This document shows positions 29,501 through 36,754 of a DNA stretch of 45,018 bases, in pieces (positions within the stretch are counted from its first letter, which is position 1; each line of letters begins with the position of its first letter). The stretch lies in contig LT642148.1 of NCBI GenBank assembly GCA_900128585.1, forward strand, positions 1 through 45,018, written 5' to 3'. A model generated the notes under the pieces. It saw only the letters and a program-made list of their open reading frames with translations, was not told the origin of the DNA and searched no databases. A program made the translations under genes and the position numbers. The DNA comes from Stramenopiles sp. TOSAG23-3 (lineage: Eukaryota > Sar).

Positions 29501-29700
29501 CACCCCCCGAATATTCAAGCGTTGCACCACTGCGGCCGCAGAAACGTGCAGCGTTGGAAAGGCGCCTTGAGGAATTGCAAAGTGAGACCGTTATTGCTAC
29601 CCCCGTACCCCGTAGGCATGGGATGCGGGCGATAGGTACTTCGGATTCTGATCAAAGTATTGATATGTCAATGATGTCACCTAGCCCATTTAAGAAATGA
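20578..29700 (+). CDS. Giant coiled-coil protein with N-terminal MSP/ASH-like domain
   Basis: 3040 aa in one uninterrupted frame. Residues ~1-108 resemble an immunoglobulin-like MSP/PapD/ASH domain: IEVRPNELVFEHVQLHQSY, VELFNPHEADIDLAI, YQIRPEQVHIPAGKSSSVMVR and FTTFTLEGT. ASH-type domains are frequent in centrosomal and ciliary proteins. A Pro/Arg-rich linker (~110-205) leads into almost unbroken heptad coiled coil from ~205 to ~2780, with short breaks (e.g. ~1165-1190 and ~1755-1780). The C-terminal ~250 residues are Ser/Thr/Pro-rich and carry two copies of a motif of the form PxPR-x-G-x-R-x-(V/I)GT-x-DS (about 2900-2915 and 3006-3022). A centrosomal, basal-body or other scaffold role is inferred from architecture only; no specific orthologue is recognised. 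The ATG is the first in frame, close after a divergent spacer. Confidence 0.85.
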   Translation: MHIEVRPNELVFEHVQLHQSYTARVELFNPHEADIDLAIKPSAAQRYQIRPEQVHIPAGKSSSVMVRLKIMHFPNKKKGKTGQRDYFHMKARYFEQKFFTTFTLEGTPLKHAVKGRKVPERQRKASNIPAGRYLPQTNRVSFNAPGGRAKEIQALYGERPGIANPLPKELPRAPLEKPGGGSHPSRKREGRGAPEYKHRTGETKVEYLEGENNRLAEELEMKERELKLEKEREEDRSQRVLEILREKDLEVQRLKGEHVNLVQQLETVKRKENISTSRHNVQNDDSKEWKLQLEACKQEKAAFEEEVDALRSTVMQLNQTSCGERSSAGIESISKIRDQEEQIEVLISEVAKLREEKENGSWSSAVAHNQNELKSLKYALEEEVKKSGVLMRENASLKNQRVQIDKSAEQLDLANKTIQRLKQDIEVQNRKLDEKDEKIAEVSSWRDDLQKQLESKQQSNKTVANLRQKVTELEHLQQTASQTVIDSEHRLSMAVDQIEALQRDARENSEKQSTGEDPLAIIALKTAKATVDDLQARLNLSLGNERMLKSKISEIMEEEIKMARLEQKRHSGKNPIQFRHTVRSLVMRLDKFRNPDEENKKNDLQAIDYLQKELEAKIVEIVDIRQEMVRQGVEARRRLREAEESLIERNLKIIEYENKLRMHKQGRETEVRELVRSIRILKGNSKLHHQIAGLTAEIASLKKVNLRQSSQSRTYSEQMKVANERSRLSRMEVDGVRKELSRLKIGVAGTNITNVSAEQIIISLCIKRGEDREEIKRLNSTLDGLDSYKRVLPTTQGAQSAKVLKRSLDKHREDLNLLTDSAVSPENCLSILQLQSQRLQCELTTLNNELTERENSYHALQCELIDVKEKHVQEITKRDEAHAKQAASQNRRLASYNTENGILRLDLRKCERELREARARLLNVRTPNTESIRENPVISNKKTQLKHSADKLLASRSEVQKLKSLLKDRATQLSVLMETIEVLQSDTEIPNRESGALGIRRVQDHVVQLTAHVTESSASLSKCEQRLEDCRSHLRNANAELRETRDNQNGLLSTISILETTVARERSETDKMRKALDESNRRNQMFQLDVEGLKLQNEDIRRECESWETQLRRARERYLKQLRDHMNASKIKSEAGNEAADLGEFGTVVEHWRKLTTCLQDLTNRIGVEMSQNGGLAWVVEKLKQMILDNDVTVADALKMAKASSWEAESYRRKIIMLENCLERFISKADSSPYSEMQLMRRRHMAREAMLRGNIEFMKNAHSRKDEEMRLHLQEANMRVMELEVLSRHSQLDCQLAQARLHEVRADRELTEISPSETELAHLLQSIKNASRVVENLVTDSRADHNSILIRMSEGLVSDARMDEGHAQEAQLERLNRALEEAKLEIDLLTEWKTEAMAREERLRLDFQEGAENNGLKAQERAKRIKSKFSKQLVEEAASANNTLIASKMKYENIIEGLKGQLRNGAQTNADMPRLQNARKEREVVDNENLKLLTKVKVLSSELKTLESQQIAKEGAIKDLHEYVAKIAEGVGMAGASTKDGLVVDTADAFATELVNSKIKISELQRKLRVANRVESELRRTIATRENRIADLKAGTSKTESREKITHELTTALADERARVNILQKQLLAANEIEAGDTDIKGMYAKIERMSAREEKMRKEIMRLTLGSKMRDGAKGDSSVAFAVGNELHEEEVHGLKIRIKELENNNAFAEDGLMGKRLAYLENALETSEKQRQKLTSKLSKLNDLNGDHQQVSKKRNAQIGSGPSENSDLGDNAIGRDTPLPADYSTELRVLRRKYDNALAEIETLRAAFSKKDQKITALRNNNKSLKECEHDLRCALDESNQMLLNNESKLKDETKQIESVRSSLEKQQVQFESQISKERAALTQSAVKIEGDLRSELSKANAHIQHLEASAIELKAQLTTMTRTNDELLARIKDRDAQYSKEVTRLRLEHSELQARSIAAETSYSEDMSATSAHAQEVEESNALMKQHLSEMASTNAELINRLRDFAFSTVKNEGCDVEELRSKFSDMQSRLVNATEKVKMAEKKAYQAKITAAEKTKSSLEHITEKAKKMHLMMEKIEEERNYFTSRISKLESERKKLKEKVDQLNAQKSDAESKIAELLHEKETRNDIIAKKIADSLGNEERSRLHELDVLRKEEVKAKQSEIDDLTDKVRSYEADIKRIVKNATFDKTSLEQTTADLKLRLDRTQRELETAREAKDNAVYQGNRKLRETEAKSFEQLDELRKELVEIKSHASTAEISLEKARNSEERLEKRVNSLQKQEKEFLKRNEKELAKLREVNDKALEGAMAELTEAQEKLKKSENEVQKYKDKLESERIDITEKLGIIYEEGTRRQEANDNLVAMFESQVLSLKGMFNDAGKDGDLIAKLAERTAAVENLRIQLHNAKDNKEKVVETNKTSNSRFHKTNAKQIVDVTDLSVLELRCSRLGVEKLNAVTEIRLLREKIDDAERATAALQKRFTQVKKSEEKAKNRIKSVAKIANGKTRALKAEAARLRDQIDVMRKNWKPPGEWTEQEKIIKALRDAARSLKKDLQKKIDASQKFDQEKKDETNKWKDMENSLKNSEAKMKRAISEASRKASVEQHLRKKLDADKTELLELKKKVERYETQIKGLKRALEQRRIAMESMRHGIDDQKGRLAAIQDTIRNQEILDQSNKETKVLAERKSREAKRATQRATEAETTCREALDKISDLKSTVEKMEKTNKKLKDSTIRKTLILEAKLSAVKESASIGVLNVARKLVDNNQRLRSRVGALKGALISPSKSESVHSTEQLTSVATMLDMSMQEVKSLLGSAKKQKTPAQSHVHGESVGTPVRAMHDQALARLESAFTQDQVDGTLIQNVLMQLINEKLALEKNLVEVQQGLKNKQDRAEDAPVPAPRTAYGTRHVGTLDSNETEARKSGSRVSNSVVRALHINRKGSVDIILRPKQNVESFGNSLNHAETTFIPTAAHRAPPEYSSVAPLRPQKRAALERRLEELQSETVIATPVPRRHGMRAIGTSDSDQSIDMSMMSPSPFKK

Positions 29701-30524
29701 GACTGAGATATATAAGTAAATTTTTCGACCGCCTTGCGGCAATAAAGTTCCCAACCCCAATCACCGCCGGTAGCCCCAGCTACCTAGCGGCAATGCGGAG
29801 ATGGGCGGACTGGTGGATGCGAATCTTCCAGCGGAACATACTCTACGTGGTCACAAAGTCCATAGCACCAAGGATCCGAATCTACAACGCCTTAGCCCGA
29901 ACACCCTTGCCAATGGACTACTCCGCCGAAGTAGCCGACACCGTGCCCCTCATTTGGCACCCCCAACACTCGGAATCGGAGTTCGAGACGGAACCGAAGA
30001 GCTCGGAGGACGACCAATCCAGTAGTGACCACTCCAGTAGTGCCCATACTCTAATAGTGTCTCCCTCAGACGACGGCACAGAAGCACAATCCTCAATGCA
30101 ATCCAGTAGTGAGCACTCCAGTAATGCCCCGACTCTAATAGTGTCACCCTCGGATGACGACACAGAAGTACAATCCTCAATGCAACAATCAGATGATAGG
30201 ACGCCAGGCACCAACGCCCTAGTAGACGACGACGATGCTCACGCCCAACCCTTGGATGCTCCGACCCTATCAGTGACATCCTCGGACGAAGCGGACGGGG
30301 GGAAGGAGAAAAGGGACCAGAGCATCGCCAGCAGGAGCACCTCTAAAACATTCACGCCGCTGCTTGGAAAATCACACAGGGATTGTTTCATCTATGATGA
30401 GGCATCGGATGAGGAAGTTGTCTGCGGGTCGTTTAAAATCGTCGCGAATCAAAATATCCAATCGGATCATGGATGGAGTGCATCAGAGAATGATAGTCTA
30501 GACAAAGCGACCAGAGTAAATTGA
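29697..30524 (+). CDS. Ser/Asp-rich ORF, best open member of a local repeated family
   Basis: 275 aa. Its ATG overlaps the giant gene's TGA (ATGA), unusual for a eukaryotic gene; a later ATG such as that of MRRWADWW may be used instead. The first ~90 residues are basic and aromatic, with helical hydrophobic patches (WADWWMRIFQRNILYVVTK). The rest is acidic and Ser-rich, with two 28-aa repeats (~108-163; TLIVSPSDD in each) and a decayed third copy (TLSVTSSDE). The end (FTPLLGKSHRD, ASDEEV, DHGWSASENDSLDKA) matches broken copies at 7806-8248, ~30768-30945 and elsewhere. The plus strand is more GC-rich than the coiled-coil gene before it. It may be a member of a transposed or amplified gene family, or 3' sequence of the neighbour that is open by chance; the internal repeats and conserved tail favour a real protein. 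Confidence 0.5.
   Translation: MRLRYISKFFDRLAAIKFPTPITAGSPSYLAAMRRWADWWMRIFQRNILYVVTKSIAPRIRIYNALARTPLPMDYSAEVADTVPLIWHPQHSESEFETEPKSSEDDQSSSDHSSSAHTLIVSPSDDGTEAQSSMQSSSEHSSNAPTLIVSPSDDDTEVQSSMQQSDDRTPGTNALVDDDDAHAQPLDAPTLSVTSSDEADGGKEKRDQSIASRSTSKTFTPLLGKSHRDCFIYDEASDEEVVCGSFKIVANQNIQSDHGWSASENDSLDKATRVN
30019..30185 (+). repeat. 84-bp tandem repeat, two copies, coding
   Basis: CCAGTAGTGACCACTCCAGT at 30019 and CCAGTAGTGAGCACTCCAGT at 30103 start two 84-bp (28-codon) units that stay in frame. Differences between them are mostly single bases. They encode SSSDHSS...TLIVSPSDD...EAQSSMQ and its near copy. Confidence 0.9.
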
Positions 30525-30578
30525 TTTAGGAAAATCACAGGAGCAGAGATAAGTTTATCATATTTTACGTTATGATAC

Positions 30579-30640
30579 CTTAAATAACAGGCAATTGTTT
30601 TGTTTTTAATTTACAACAAGAAAATTGGCTGTTATTTAAG
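30579..30640. repeat. Head-to-head AACAGCC pair forming a hairpin
   Basis: The left arm 30579-30603 (CTTAAATAACAGGCAATTG plus TTTTGT) and the right arm 30616-30640 (inverse of the consensus) pair over 25 bp with three mismatches around a 12-bp loop. It lies ~55 bp past the stop of the Ser/Asp-rich ORF. Confidence 0.85.
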
Positions 30641-30767
30641 TAATTAAATTTAGCTTCCTCATACCCTAATCCTAACTTGGTTCTGTAATTTTGTTGAAAT
30701 AGCGGCCAAATTAGAAAAACTAAACTGTCCTAAAAGTTTAAAAAACTGTTATTTAAACTACCATCTA

Positions 30768-30945
30768 TGAATGAGACATCGGATGAGGAAGTGGATTATG
30801 GGTCTCCTGACATCGACGCAATTCCAATGCACTGATTCAGATCATGCATGGACCATACATGGAAATGATAGTCAAGACTAAGTGACAAGGGTATATTGAT
30901 TACTCTAAAATCACAATAGTAGAGATCATTTCGCAGTACATGAAG
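30768..30945 (+). pseudogene. 5'-truncated fragment of the Ser/Asp-rich gene family
   Basis: The DNA reads ATGAGACATCGGATGAGGAA, then GTGGATTATGGGTCTCCTGA and CATCGACGCAATTCCA, as in the copy at ~8110-8170. It then meets a stop, and the conserved GATCATGCATGGA, GATAGTCAAGACTAAGTGAC and TATTGATTAC blocks follow. No open frame of length remains. It retains only the family's 3' portion. Confidence 0.65.
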
Positions 30946-31060
30946 GAATGTAAACCTCTAATGGACAAATGCTGAGTAGATTCATTTTCGCGGTATATGA
31001 GAAAGCTAAATTTTAATTACTTTAAATAACAGTTAATTTTTTGTTGTTAAAAGTAACTAT

Positions 31061-31166
31061 GGTGGGTCTTTTGACATCGACACAATTCCACTCACTGATT
31101 CGGATCATGCATGGAGTACACATGAGAATGATAGTCAAGACTAAGTGACAAGGTTATATTGATTAT
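31061..31166 (+). pseudogene. Second 3'-end fragment of the same family in this spacer
   Basis: Blocks GGTGGGTCTTTTGACATCGA, ACTGATTCGGATCATGCATG, GAGAATGATAGTCAAGACTA and GTGACAAGG appear in the same order as in the other copies. The frame is broken by substitutions and stops. It is the third member of the family within 1.5 kb. Confidence 0.6.
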
Positions 31167-31440
31167 TAGCCAAAGTTCAAACAGCGGCTGGATTTTTGTT
31201 TTGATTGCCTGTATCTGGTCGACTCTTGCGATGTTGGGGGGGATAGATTATCAGTGTCCCTGAAATTTAGTCCAAGTTTTGGAGACTCCGGCAGGTGAAT
31301 CACTCGTTTAGACTCATTGGAGTACCCGTGGAATCCGTTTCCACATTATCCCTAGAGTTTGAACAGCGGCTGTGTGTGGTTGTTGGATGCCTGGATCTGT
31401 TCACCTCTTGCAATGATGAGGGTGGGAGATTCCCCAGCAG
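31167..31440 (+). repeat. Diverged direct duplication, period ~182 bp
   Basis: GTTCAAACAGCGGCTGG (31175) and GTTTGAACAGCGGCTGT (31357) start two related blocks that go on with a TTGCCTGTATCTG / ATGCCTGGATCTG pair and ACTCTTGCGATG / CTCTTGCAATGA. Both translate in one frame to similar short peptides (FKQRL...CLYLVDSCD and FEQRL...CLDLFTSCN), so they may be relics of a coding repeat. Confidence 0.55.
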
Positions 31441-31539
31441 TTCCTGTGAATTATTCTGAGAAGTAGTTAGATCAATTGGTTTGATCTTTTTCAGCCAATC
31501 GTAATGTACTGAGCTCTATCTTCTTCATATACCGCGAAA

Positions 31540-31745
31540 GTAAATCTGCTTCTTTTGTCCTTTAAAGGTTTACGGTTCCTTCCTTATACTGCGAACTTAT
31601 CTCTGCTCCTGAGATTTTAAATAAATATACCCTTGTCACTTAGTCTTGACTACCATTCTCATGCCATGTGTTCATGTGTACTCCATGCATAATCCGAATC
31701 GGCATGTCCTAAGTTTAAAAACAAAAAATTGGCTGTTATTTACAA
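31540..31745 (-). repeat. Inverted 3'-end family fragment with AACAGCC core
   Basis: On the minus strand this reads core, then CATGCATGGAGTAC, GACTA-AGTGACAAGGGTATA, the CAGGAGCAGAGATAAGTT module and the GAAGCAGATTTACTTTCGCG module, the same order as forward copies apart from the displaced core at 31725-31745 (AAATTGGCTGTTATTTACAA). Confidence 0.7.
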
Positions 31746-31829
31746 GTAAAAAAAACAAATCTTATAGTAATGTTTTAAGACTCTAAAGTTAAAGTTTTTA
31801 CAACACCTCGTTACATGTAGGTTCCTGGT

Positions 31830-34800
31830 TTATCTAGACCCCCCCCCCCTTCCCACACTTGGTAACGCGCTATTGCCCTGACTTGGAGCAGAGCGAGGAG
31901 CTCTTTTCTCCAACCGTTGAAGGTTTGAGCTATCTTGCCTTGCCAACTTTCTAATTTTCGATGCTGATGTATGGGACATCACGGGCGATTCATTTCCCTG
32001 CGTTTGTTCCGAGCAGGGAGCACCATGGATGTTTTCTTCCTCTTGTGGGCGCCACCCTCTTTTGCGCAAGGCATCCGTGACATCATTTCGCCGGGCGGTT
32101 TCTTTGCCCTGTTTCCGAGCACTTTTGCCTCCATTGAGCTGCTTCTCTTTAAGGGGGTTGAAATTAGCATGTGCTTTAGTGCTTAAATTTTTTGTTCTCT
32201 TGACCCCCATATGCTCCGAACTGGCATTATTTTGCTTATCTGCAGCCTGTCGAGATCGTTTGTTGGTTCTATTTTTTCTCTTGTGAGCTCCACGCTTTTC
32301 ACCAGAGCCCGTCAGTGTTTGAAGGGCATGGGTTAGGCTTTGGACTGACTCGGCAAGGTCTTGGTTCCTCCGTCGCAATTGCTCAATTTCCTGTATTGTA
32401 GAGGTATGGTGTTGATATGCCTGTCGCTCCGTTTCTTTTCGTTTTTCTTCTTCCTTTCTCAGGGCCTCCGTCATTTCCTTTTCTTTTGAAGTTACTTGCG
32501 CTTTTGCACCCTCCTGCATTCTTGCAATTTCCTGTTTCTTCCATTCTTCTTCAGCTCTAAGTGAATGCATTTGGCGCCGCAGTTCATCTGCTTCCCTACT
32601 GCTTGCCCTGAGATTCAATCTCATCTTTTCTAGTTCTTTGCACGAGTCAATCTTTTCCTTTCTCATTAAGGCTAATTTTTCTTCTAAACGCTGAGAATCA
32701 TCGTTTCTTTCTTGCCTACAGCGATTTAATTGACCTTCTAAAGTCACCAGCTCTTCTCGTGCTTCAACTTCTTTTCTCTGTGTTTTTGAAACTGCCATTC
32801 GCTCTTTTTCAATTTCCAATTTCAAGGATTCTAGCTGTCGGCGCATTTCTGCGGAGTGCTGTTCTTCATTTTTTAGGTCTTCCTGCGATTTGCTTAACAA
32901 GTCTGACATGTCATCCATATCGCTCTGTAATCTAGATTCTTCGCTAGCCTGTGCGCCTAAAATGGAGTCCATTTGTTTTCTCATATCGGCTTTGCTTTTG
33001 TCAAATTCTGCATATAAGCTTTCGTTGCGCTGTCTTTGCTCGCTTGCTAATCGCTCTCCTTCTTCTGCCCGACGCCTCATGGCAACTAAATCCTGCCTTG
33101 CGTTATCAATGTCTACCTGAAACTGCTGTTGTAACCGCTGCTGTTTCGATCTTTCTCTCTCTACTTCCGATGTCAATCGCCGACGGGCATCAGTCTCCGC
33201 GGCCAGTTGGGCCTGTATCGCTGTTCTCTGTACTTCCATTTCATCTAAATCATCTTGTAAAATTTGTACTTTTTGTTCCAGTACATCGTTACTTTCCACC
33301 GCCTTTTTTATTTGAGTCTGGGCTTGGTCGCGCTGGTCTGTTATGTTGCTTAGCTCACCTCTCAGCGCGCGTTCTCTCGATTCGGTATTATCCTGGTTTT
33401 GTTTAATATCGACTAGAAGTTTTCTGTTCTCCGTGTTACAATCTTTTAATTCTGCTCGCTTTAGAGCAATTTGATTCAATATCTCATCGTTTTCTACTTT
33501 CTTTGCTTTTAATAAAGTTTCCATGGAGGAGTACTTCTCATTGAACGTAATCGTGTTATTCGCATGCTCCTTTGTGACTTTTTTCATAAGATTTTTAATG
33601 TCTTGTAACTCATCTTTCGTATCTCTCAGAACTCTCCTTGAGTTCTCTAGATCGGTTTCTAATGACTGGGTCTTCTGTTTACACTCATCGTAGCTGGTCT
33701 GCGCTGCTTGGAGGGCTTTTGTAAGCCTTTCTTCGTTCAAAACCTTTTCCTTTATGCGGCCCTCTAGTTTTTCCTGCAGATCACCCACCTCTTGCTGCAC
33801 ACTATCAAATTCATTTTCTTTTTCTTTGAGTTCTACAAGCATATCACGTTTTTCTCCTTCCATCTTCGCAACTAAACGATGCATTCGCGCCTTTTCAGAG
33901 TCCGAATTTTTTATTTGGGTGTGTAATTCACTTATGGTTTGTGACATTTTGTTATGTTCGTTTTTTGCAGTTGCCACGTCGCCCCTGAGACCCGAAAGTA
34001 CATTTTCGCCCTCTTCAAGTGCTGATTTTGTTATGTTCATTTCTTCCAAGTATTCATTTCTTTCGTGGCTGCAAACGGACAATTGCTTGCTTAGATGTTT
34101 ATTTTTTAACAGCAGAGTGCTCATGTTGGTTTCAAAAGATTTGGTATCTTCTTCGATTTTTTTCAATAGCCTTCCATTTTCATTCCTGAAGGTGTCCAAA
34201 GACACAGTATTCTCTAATAAAGCCTCTTTGGTTTGCATAAAACTGGCTTCCAAGATTTTCATCTCTTCGAGCATGCCATCGTGCCGGCCTTTCATTTCTT
34301 CTATTTTTTCAACACTGGCGTCGCGCTCGGCCTCTGACGCATGGCAGCGTGATTCAAAGGCTGCCTTTTCCGCGCGAAGCATATCCACTGACTTATCCAA
34401 ATGGTTTGCCTGTTCATTGCTAGCTTGTAAAAGGCCCTGTAATTCTTTCACCTCTGCTTTCAACGATTCATTCCGTTTCTTCGTCGATGAAAATACTGTT
34501 GCTTGTTCCACAATCTTTTTGCGCATGGCATTGTTTGAAGCAACCTTTTCATTCAATTCGTTGATTATCGTTTTGGCTGAAGCAAGGTCTACTGATGCAA
34601 TTTGTAACTTTTCATTTAATTCCTTGTTTCGAGTTTGACCTTCGTTGTGGGATTTCTCTGCAGCTTTAGTGAGTTTTTCCAGCTGGGCATTTGTTGAATT
34701 TAAACGGAAGACACTGTCTTTTAAGCTTTTTTTGGTTTCATCGAGCTCATTTTTGTAAACTACGCTGGTGTTTGTCTGCTTTTCTAGTTTCCTTCTGCAA

Positions 34801-35552
34801 TTGTCCAAGTCCGCTTCAAGCTTATGGTTGTCGGCGTTGGATGCGGATGCTTCTGCAGAGCTTTTCTCCAGACGCACACTAATATCCTTCAATTTTTCAG
34901 TCAAATTCCACAAGTGAGTTGACACATTGACTTTTTCCGTTTTTAATGATTCGTTTTGTTCCACCATATCATCCAGCTGAATAGAGACAGTTTTAAATTT
35001 TTCAACAATAGCAAATTTTGTCTGCTGCTCGTCTTTTAACTGAGAACATAGGCGTTCAAAGGCCTCCGCCTTTTGTCGGGAAACGCTACTTGCTGCTTGC
35101 AATTCTCCCTCCATTTTCCTAACCTTTTCTTCTGTTTCCCATTTTTTTTCTTTGCATAAGCGCTTTTGGTCACTGAGCTCACTTTCAACAGATGATAAAT
35201 CTCTTGACAACTTCACCAACTCTTTCTGTAACTTTTCGTTCGTATCCAACACTGATTGGACTTGTTGGGCCGCGTCTGTTTCTATTTGAAGGACTTTGTC
35301 TTCATACCCACTTATCTCTCCTCTTAATCGTTCGTTTTCAGACTGTACAATTCCCATCTCTTTCAATTTGTGTTTAAGTTGTTCAACAGGCTCGTCATCC
35401 ATCATCGAGTGAAGTTGTCCGATCAGCAAACCAAGTTCTTTTTTTCGTTGCCCTTGAACCTCCAGCCTTTTTACCAACTCATCATTCTCAGTGGCACTCG
35501 AGGTGGAGGACCTAGAAACAGGCCTTGACATGTTTTGCTGTGGTTCTTCCAT
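31830..35552 (-). CDS. Large coiled-coil protein with basic C-terminal tail
   Basis: 1240 aa, intronless. After a Ser-rich start (MEEPQQNMSRPVSRSSTSS), residues ~22-1060 are nearly continuous heptad coiled coil of myosin-tail/SMC/tether type with no motor or ATPase motifs. The ~180 C-terminal residues are non-coil and very basic (KRKNRTNKRSRQAADK, KSARKQGKETARR, RKRGWRPQEEE, KIRKLARQ), which could bind nucleic acid or microtubules or act as a nuclear signal; that is inference. The last codons depend on an 11-base C run (31839-31849 on the plus strand, GGG codons), so the exact C-terminus is sensitive to a homopolymer length error. It converges on the giant MSP coiled-coil gene, making two very large coiled-coil genes tail to tail. 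No family name is justified. Confidence 0.85.
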   Translation of the reverse strand: MEEPQQNMSRPVSRSSTSSATENDELVKRLEVQGQRKKELGLLIGQLHSMMDDEPVEQLKHKLKEMGIVQSENERLRGEISGYEDKVLQIETDAAQQVQSVLDTNEKLQKELVKLSRDLSSVESELSDQKRLCKEKKWETEEKVRKMEGELQAASSVSRQKAEAFERLCSQLKDEQQTKFAIVEKFKTVSIQLDDMVEQNESLKTEKVNVSTHLWNLTEKLKDISVRLEKSSAEASASNADNHKLEADLDNCRRKLEKQTNTSVVYKNELDETKKSLKDSVFRLNSTNAQLEKLTKAAEKSHNEGQTRNKELNEKLQIASVDLASAKTIINELNEKVASNNAMRKKIVEQATVFSSTKKRNESLKAEVKELQGLLQASNEQANHLDKSVDMLRAEKAAFESRCHASEAERDASVEKIEEMKGRHDGMLEEMKILEASFMQTKEALLENTVSLDTFRNENGRLLKKIEEDTKSFETNMSTLLLKNKHLSKQLSVCSHERNEYLEEMNITKSALEEGENVLSGLRGDVATAKNEHNKMSQTISELHTQIKNSDSEKARMHRLVAKMEGEKRDMLVELKEKENEFDSVQQEVGDLQEKLEGRIKEKVLNEERLTKALQAAQTSYDECKQKTQSLETDLENSRRVLRDTKDELQDIKNLMKKVTKEHANNTITFNEKYSSMETLLKAKKVENDEILNQIALKRAELKDCNTENRKLLVDIKQNQDNTESRERALRGELSNITDQRDQAQTQIKKAVESNDVLEQKVQILQDDLDEMEVQRTAIQAQLAAETDARRRLTSEVERERSKQQRLQQQFQVDIDNARQDLVAMRRRAEEGERLASEQRQRNESLYAEFDKSKADMRKQMDSILGAQASEESRLQSDMDDMSDLLSKSQEDLKNEEQHSAEMRRQLESLKLEIEKERMAVSKTQRKEVEAREELVTLEGQLNRCRQERNDDSQRLEEKLALMRKEKIDSCKELEKMRLNLRASSREADELRRQMHSLRAEEEWKKQEIARMQEGAKAQVTSKEKEMTEALRKEEEKRKETERQAYQHHTSTIQEIEQLRRRNQDLAESVQSLTHALQTLTGSGEKRGAHKRKNRTNKRSRQAADKQNNASSEHMGVKRTKNLSTKAHANFNPLKEKQLNGGKSARKQGKETARRNDVTDALRKRGWRPQEEENIHGAPCSEQTQGNESPVMSHTSASKIRKLARQDSSNLQRLEKRAPRSAPSQGNSALPSVGRGGGSR

Positions 35553-36754
35553 CCCTATGTTTGGTTGGGGGATAATCGCTTATAATTCCAACACCTGTGG
35601 GTGATATGTATCTCTTTCGGGTGTCCTCTTTGGTTATTTCTCTACTTTCGTCTATACTGCATTGTCCTGGCAATTTTTCGGGTATAAAAACTGGTCATTT
35701 TATTATTATTGAATAATAATTGTTTTCGCGTCGTCGTTGTTGTCTTGTTTGTTGTAGTACCGTATGTATATAATACTGTACTAATAAGAAGAAGAAGAAG
35801 AGAAAAAGAAACTAATAATAGATAAGACCATCCATATTTTTAATAAAAAAACGAGACGATATATACAAGAAGAAATGGAGGAAGGAACTGCAACCTTGCA
35901 GCAGTACGGAACCTGGTACCAGTACGAAATTTGTAGAGTGGAGTTACTACACTGCTGCTGGGTATCCTTTTCCTCTTTGTTGTTAAGGTACATCCATTAG
36001 TTATGCCATATTGAACATATTTTGATATTATATATATATGTAATTATAAATAGATCTCAAAGTAAACATAACCTTAACTTATGAAACCGTTTCATGTACG
36101 TTGAGTCGAAGAAAAAATATTTTTTTTTCAAAAACACACATAATACGTAACTAGTAGGTAGTAAAAATTCTTCAGTATATTATTAACCCTAGCTGCTGAA
36201 ATTTCTCCTCTTCTTCTCCTGTCTTCTTTTTTCTTTCTTTCTTTTGTATCTGGCAAATTTCTACATTAGATTATATAAAAAAGAAGCAGTTTTTTTTTTT
36301 TTATGATTGAGATATGGTATATCATTAAAGATCATCAACCTCTCTTCTTTTTTTCTTTCTGCCTCCTCCCCATTTCGTTCTTTCTATTTCGTTCTTTCTT
36401 TGTTACACCAGTGCATTTACCGGTCCTGTACCGTATTCTAGTAGTTGCTCTAAGGTCTCCCTCGGTAGCACATAATACTACTATCACTATTTTGGATTAC
36501 GAAAAAAGAAATAAGTAAAAATATTATCTCTATTAATTAAATATAATAATAATAATAAAAAATATATTTCATTATAATATTATTATACTACTTATTATTA
36601 TTATATATTTATTTTTTGATATTACAGTAAGTATGCAGAAAAAATAACAAATCACGCAAAAAGCACAACAGAAACTTCTAAATGGAAACAAATTCACAAG
36701 GAGAAGATATTGATTTAAGTGTTGACTTAGCACAGTTTGCGAGTACACCAATCG
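35553..36754. other. Divergent intergenic region, AT-rich microsatellites
   Basis: This 1.2-kb spacer lies between the 1240-aa gene and the MGC-start gene. It contains GAAGAAGAAG (~35789-35815), a pyrimidine tract (~36200-36245) and ATA/ATT repeats (~36540-36615). No AACAGCC element and no large inverted repeat were found. An ATG at 36682 opens a short frame overlapping the next gene (see findings). Confidence 0.55.

Larger units (their letters stand above)
30525..31829. repeat. Convergent spacer with AACAGCC elements and family 3'-end fragments
   Basis: This 1.3-kb spacer separates the Ser/Asp-rich ORF from the minus-strand 1240-aa gene. It contains a head-to-head AACAGCC pair (30579-30640), the inverted ~80-bp module (to ~30695), a family fragment (~30768-30945), a GCTGAGTAGATTCATTTTCG module plus core (~30970-31050), another fragment (~31061-31166), a diverged duplicated block (31167-31440), and an inverted fragment with inverted core (~31540-31745). 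No intact gene lies in it. Confidence 0.8.

Noticed and set aside
20578..29700. CEP290 orthology for the giant coiled-coil protein
   Set aside because: Similarity seen is only general coiled coil; the N-terminal MSP/ASH-like domain is not part of CEP290.
33754..34638. 294-codon open frame antisense to the 1240-aa coiled-coil gene
   Set aside because: Ser/Phe-rich antisense of heptad coiled coil, a usual artefact.
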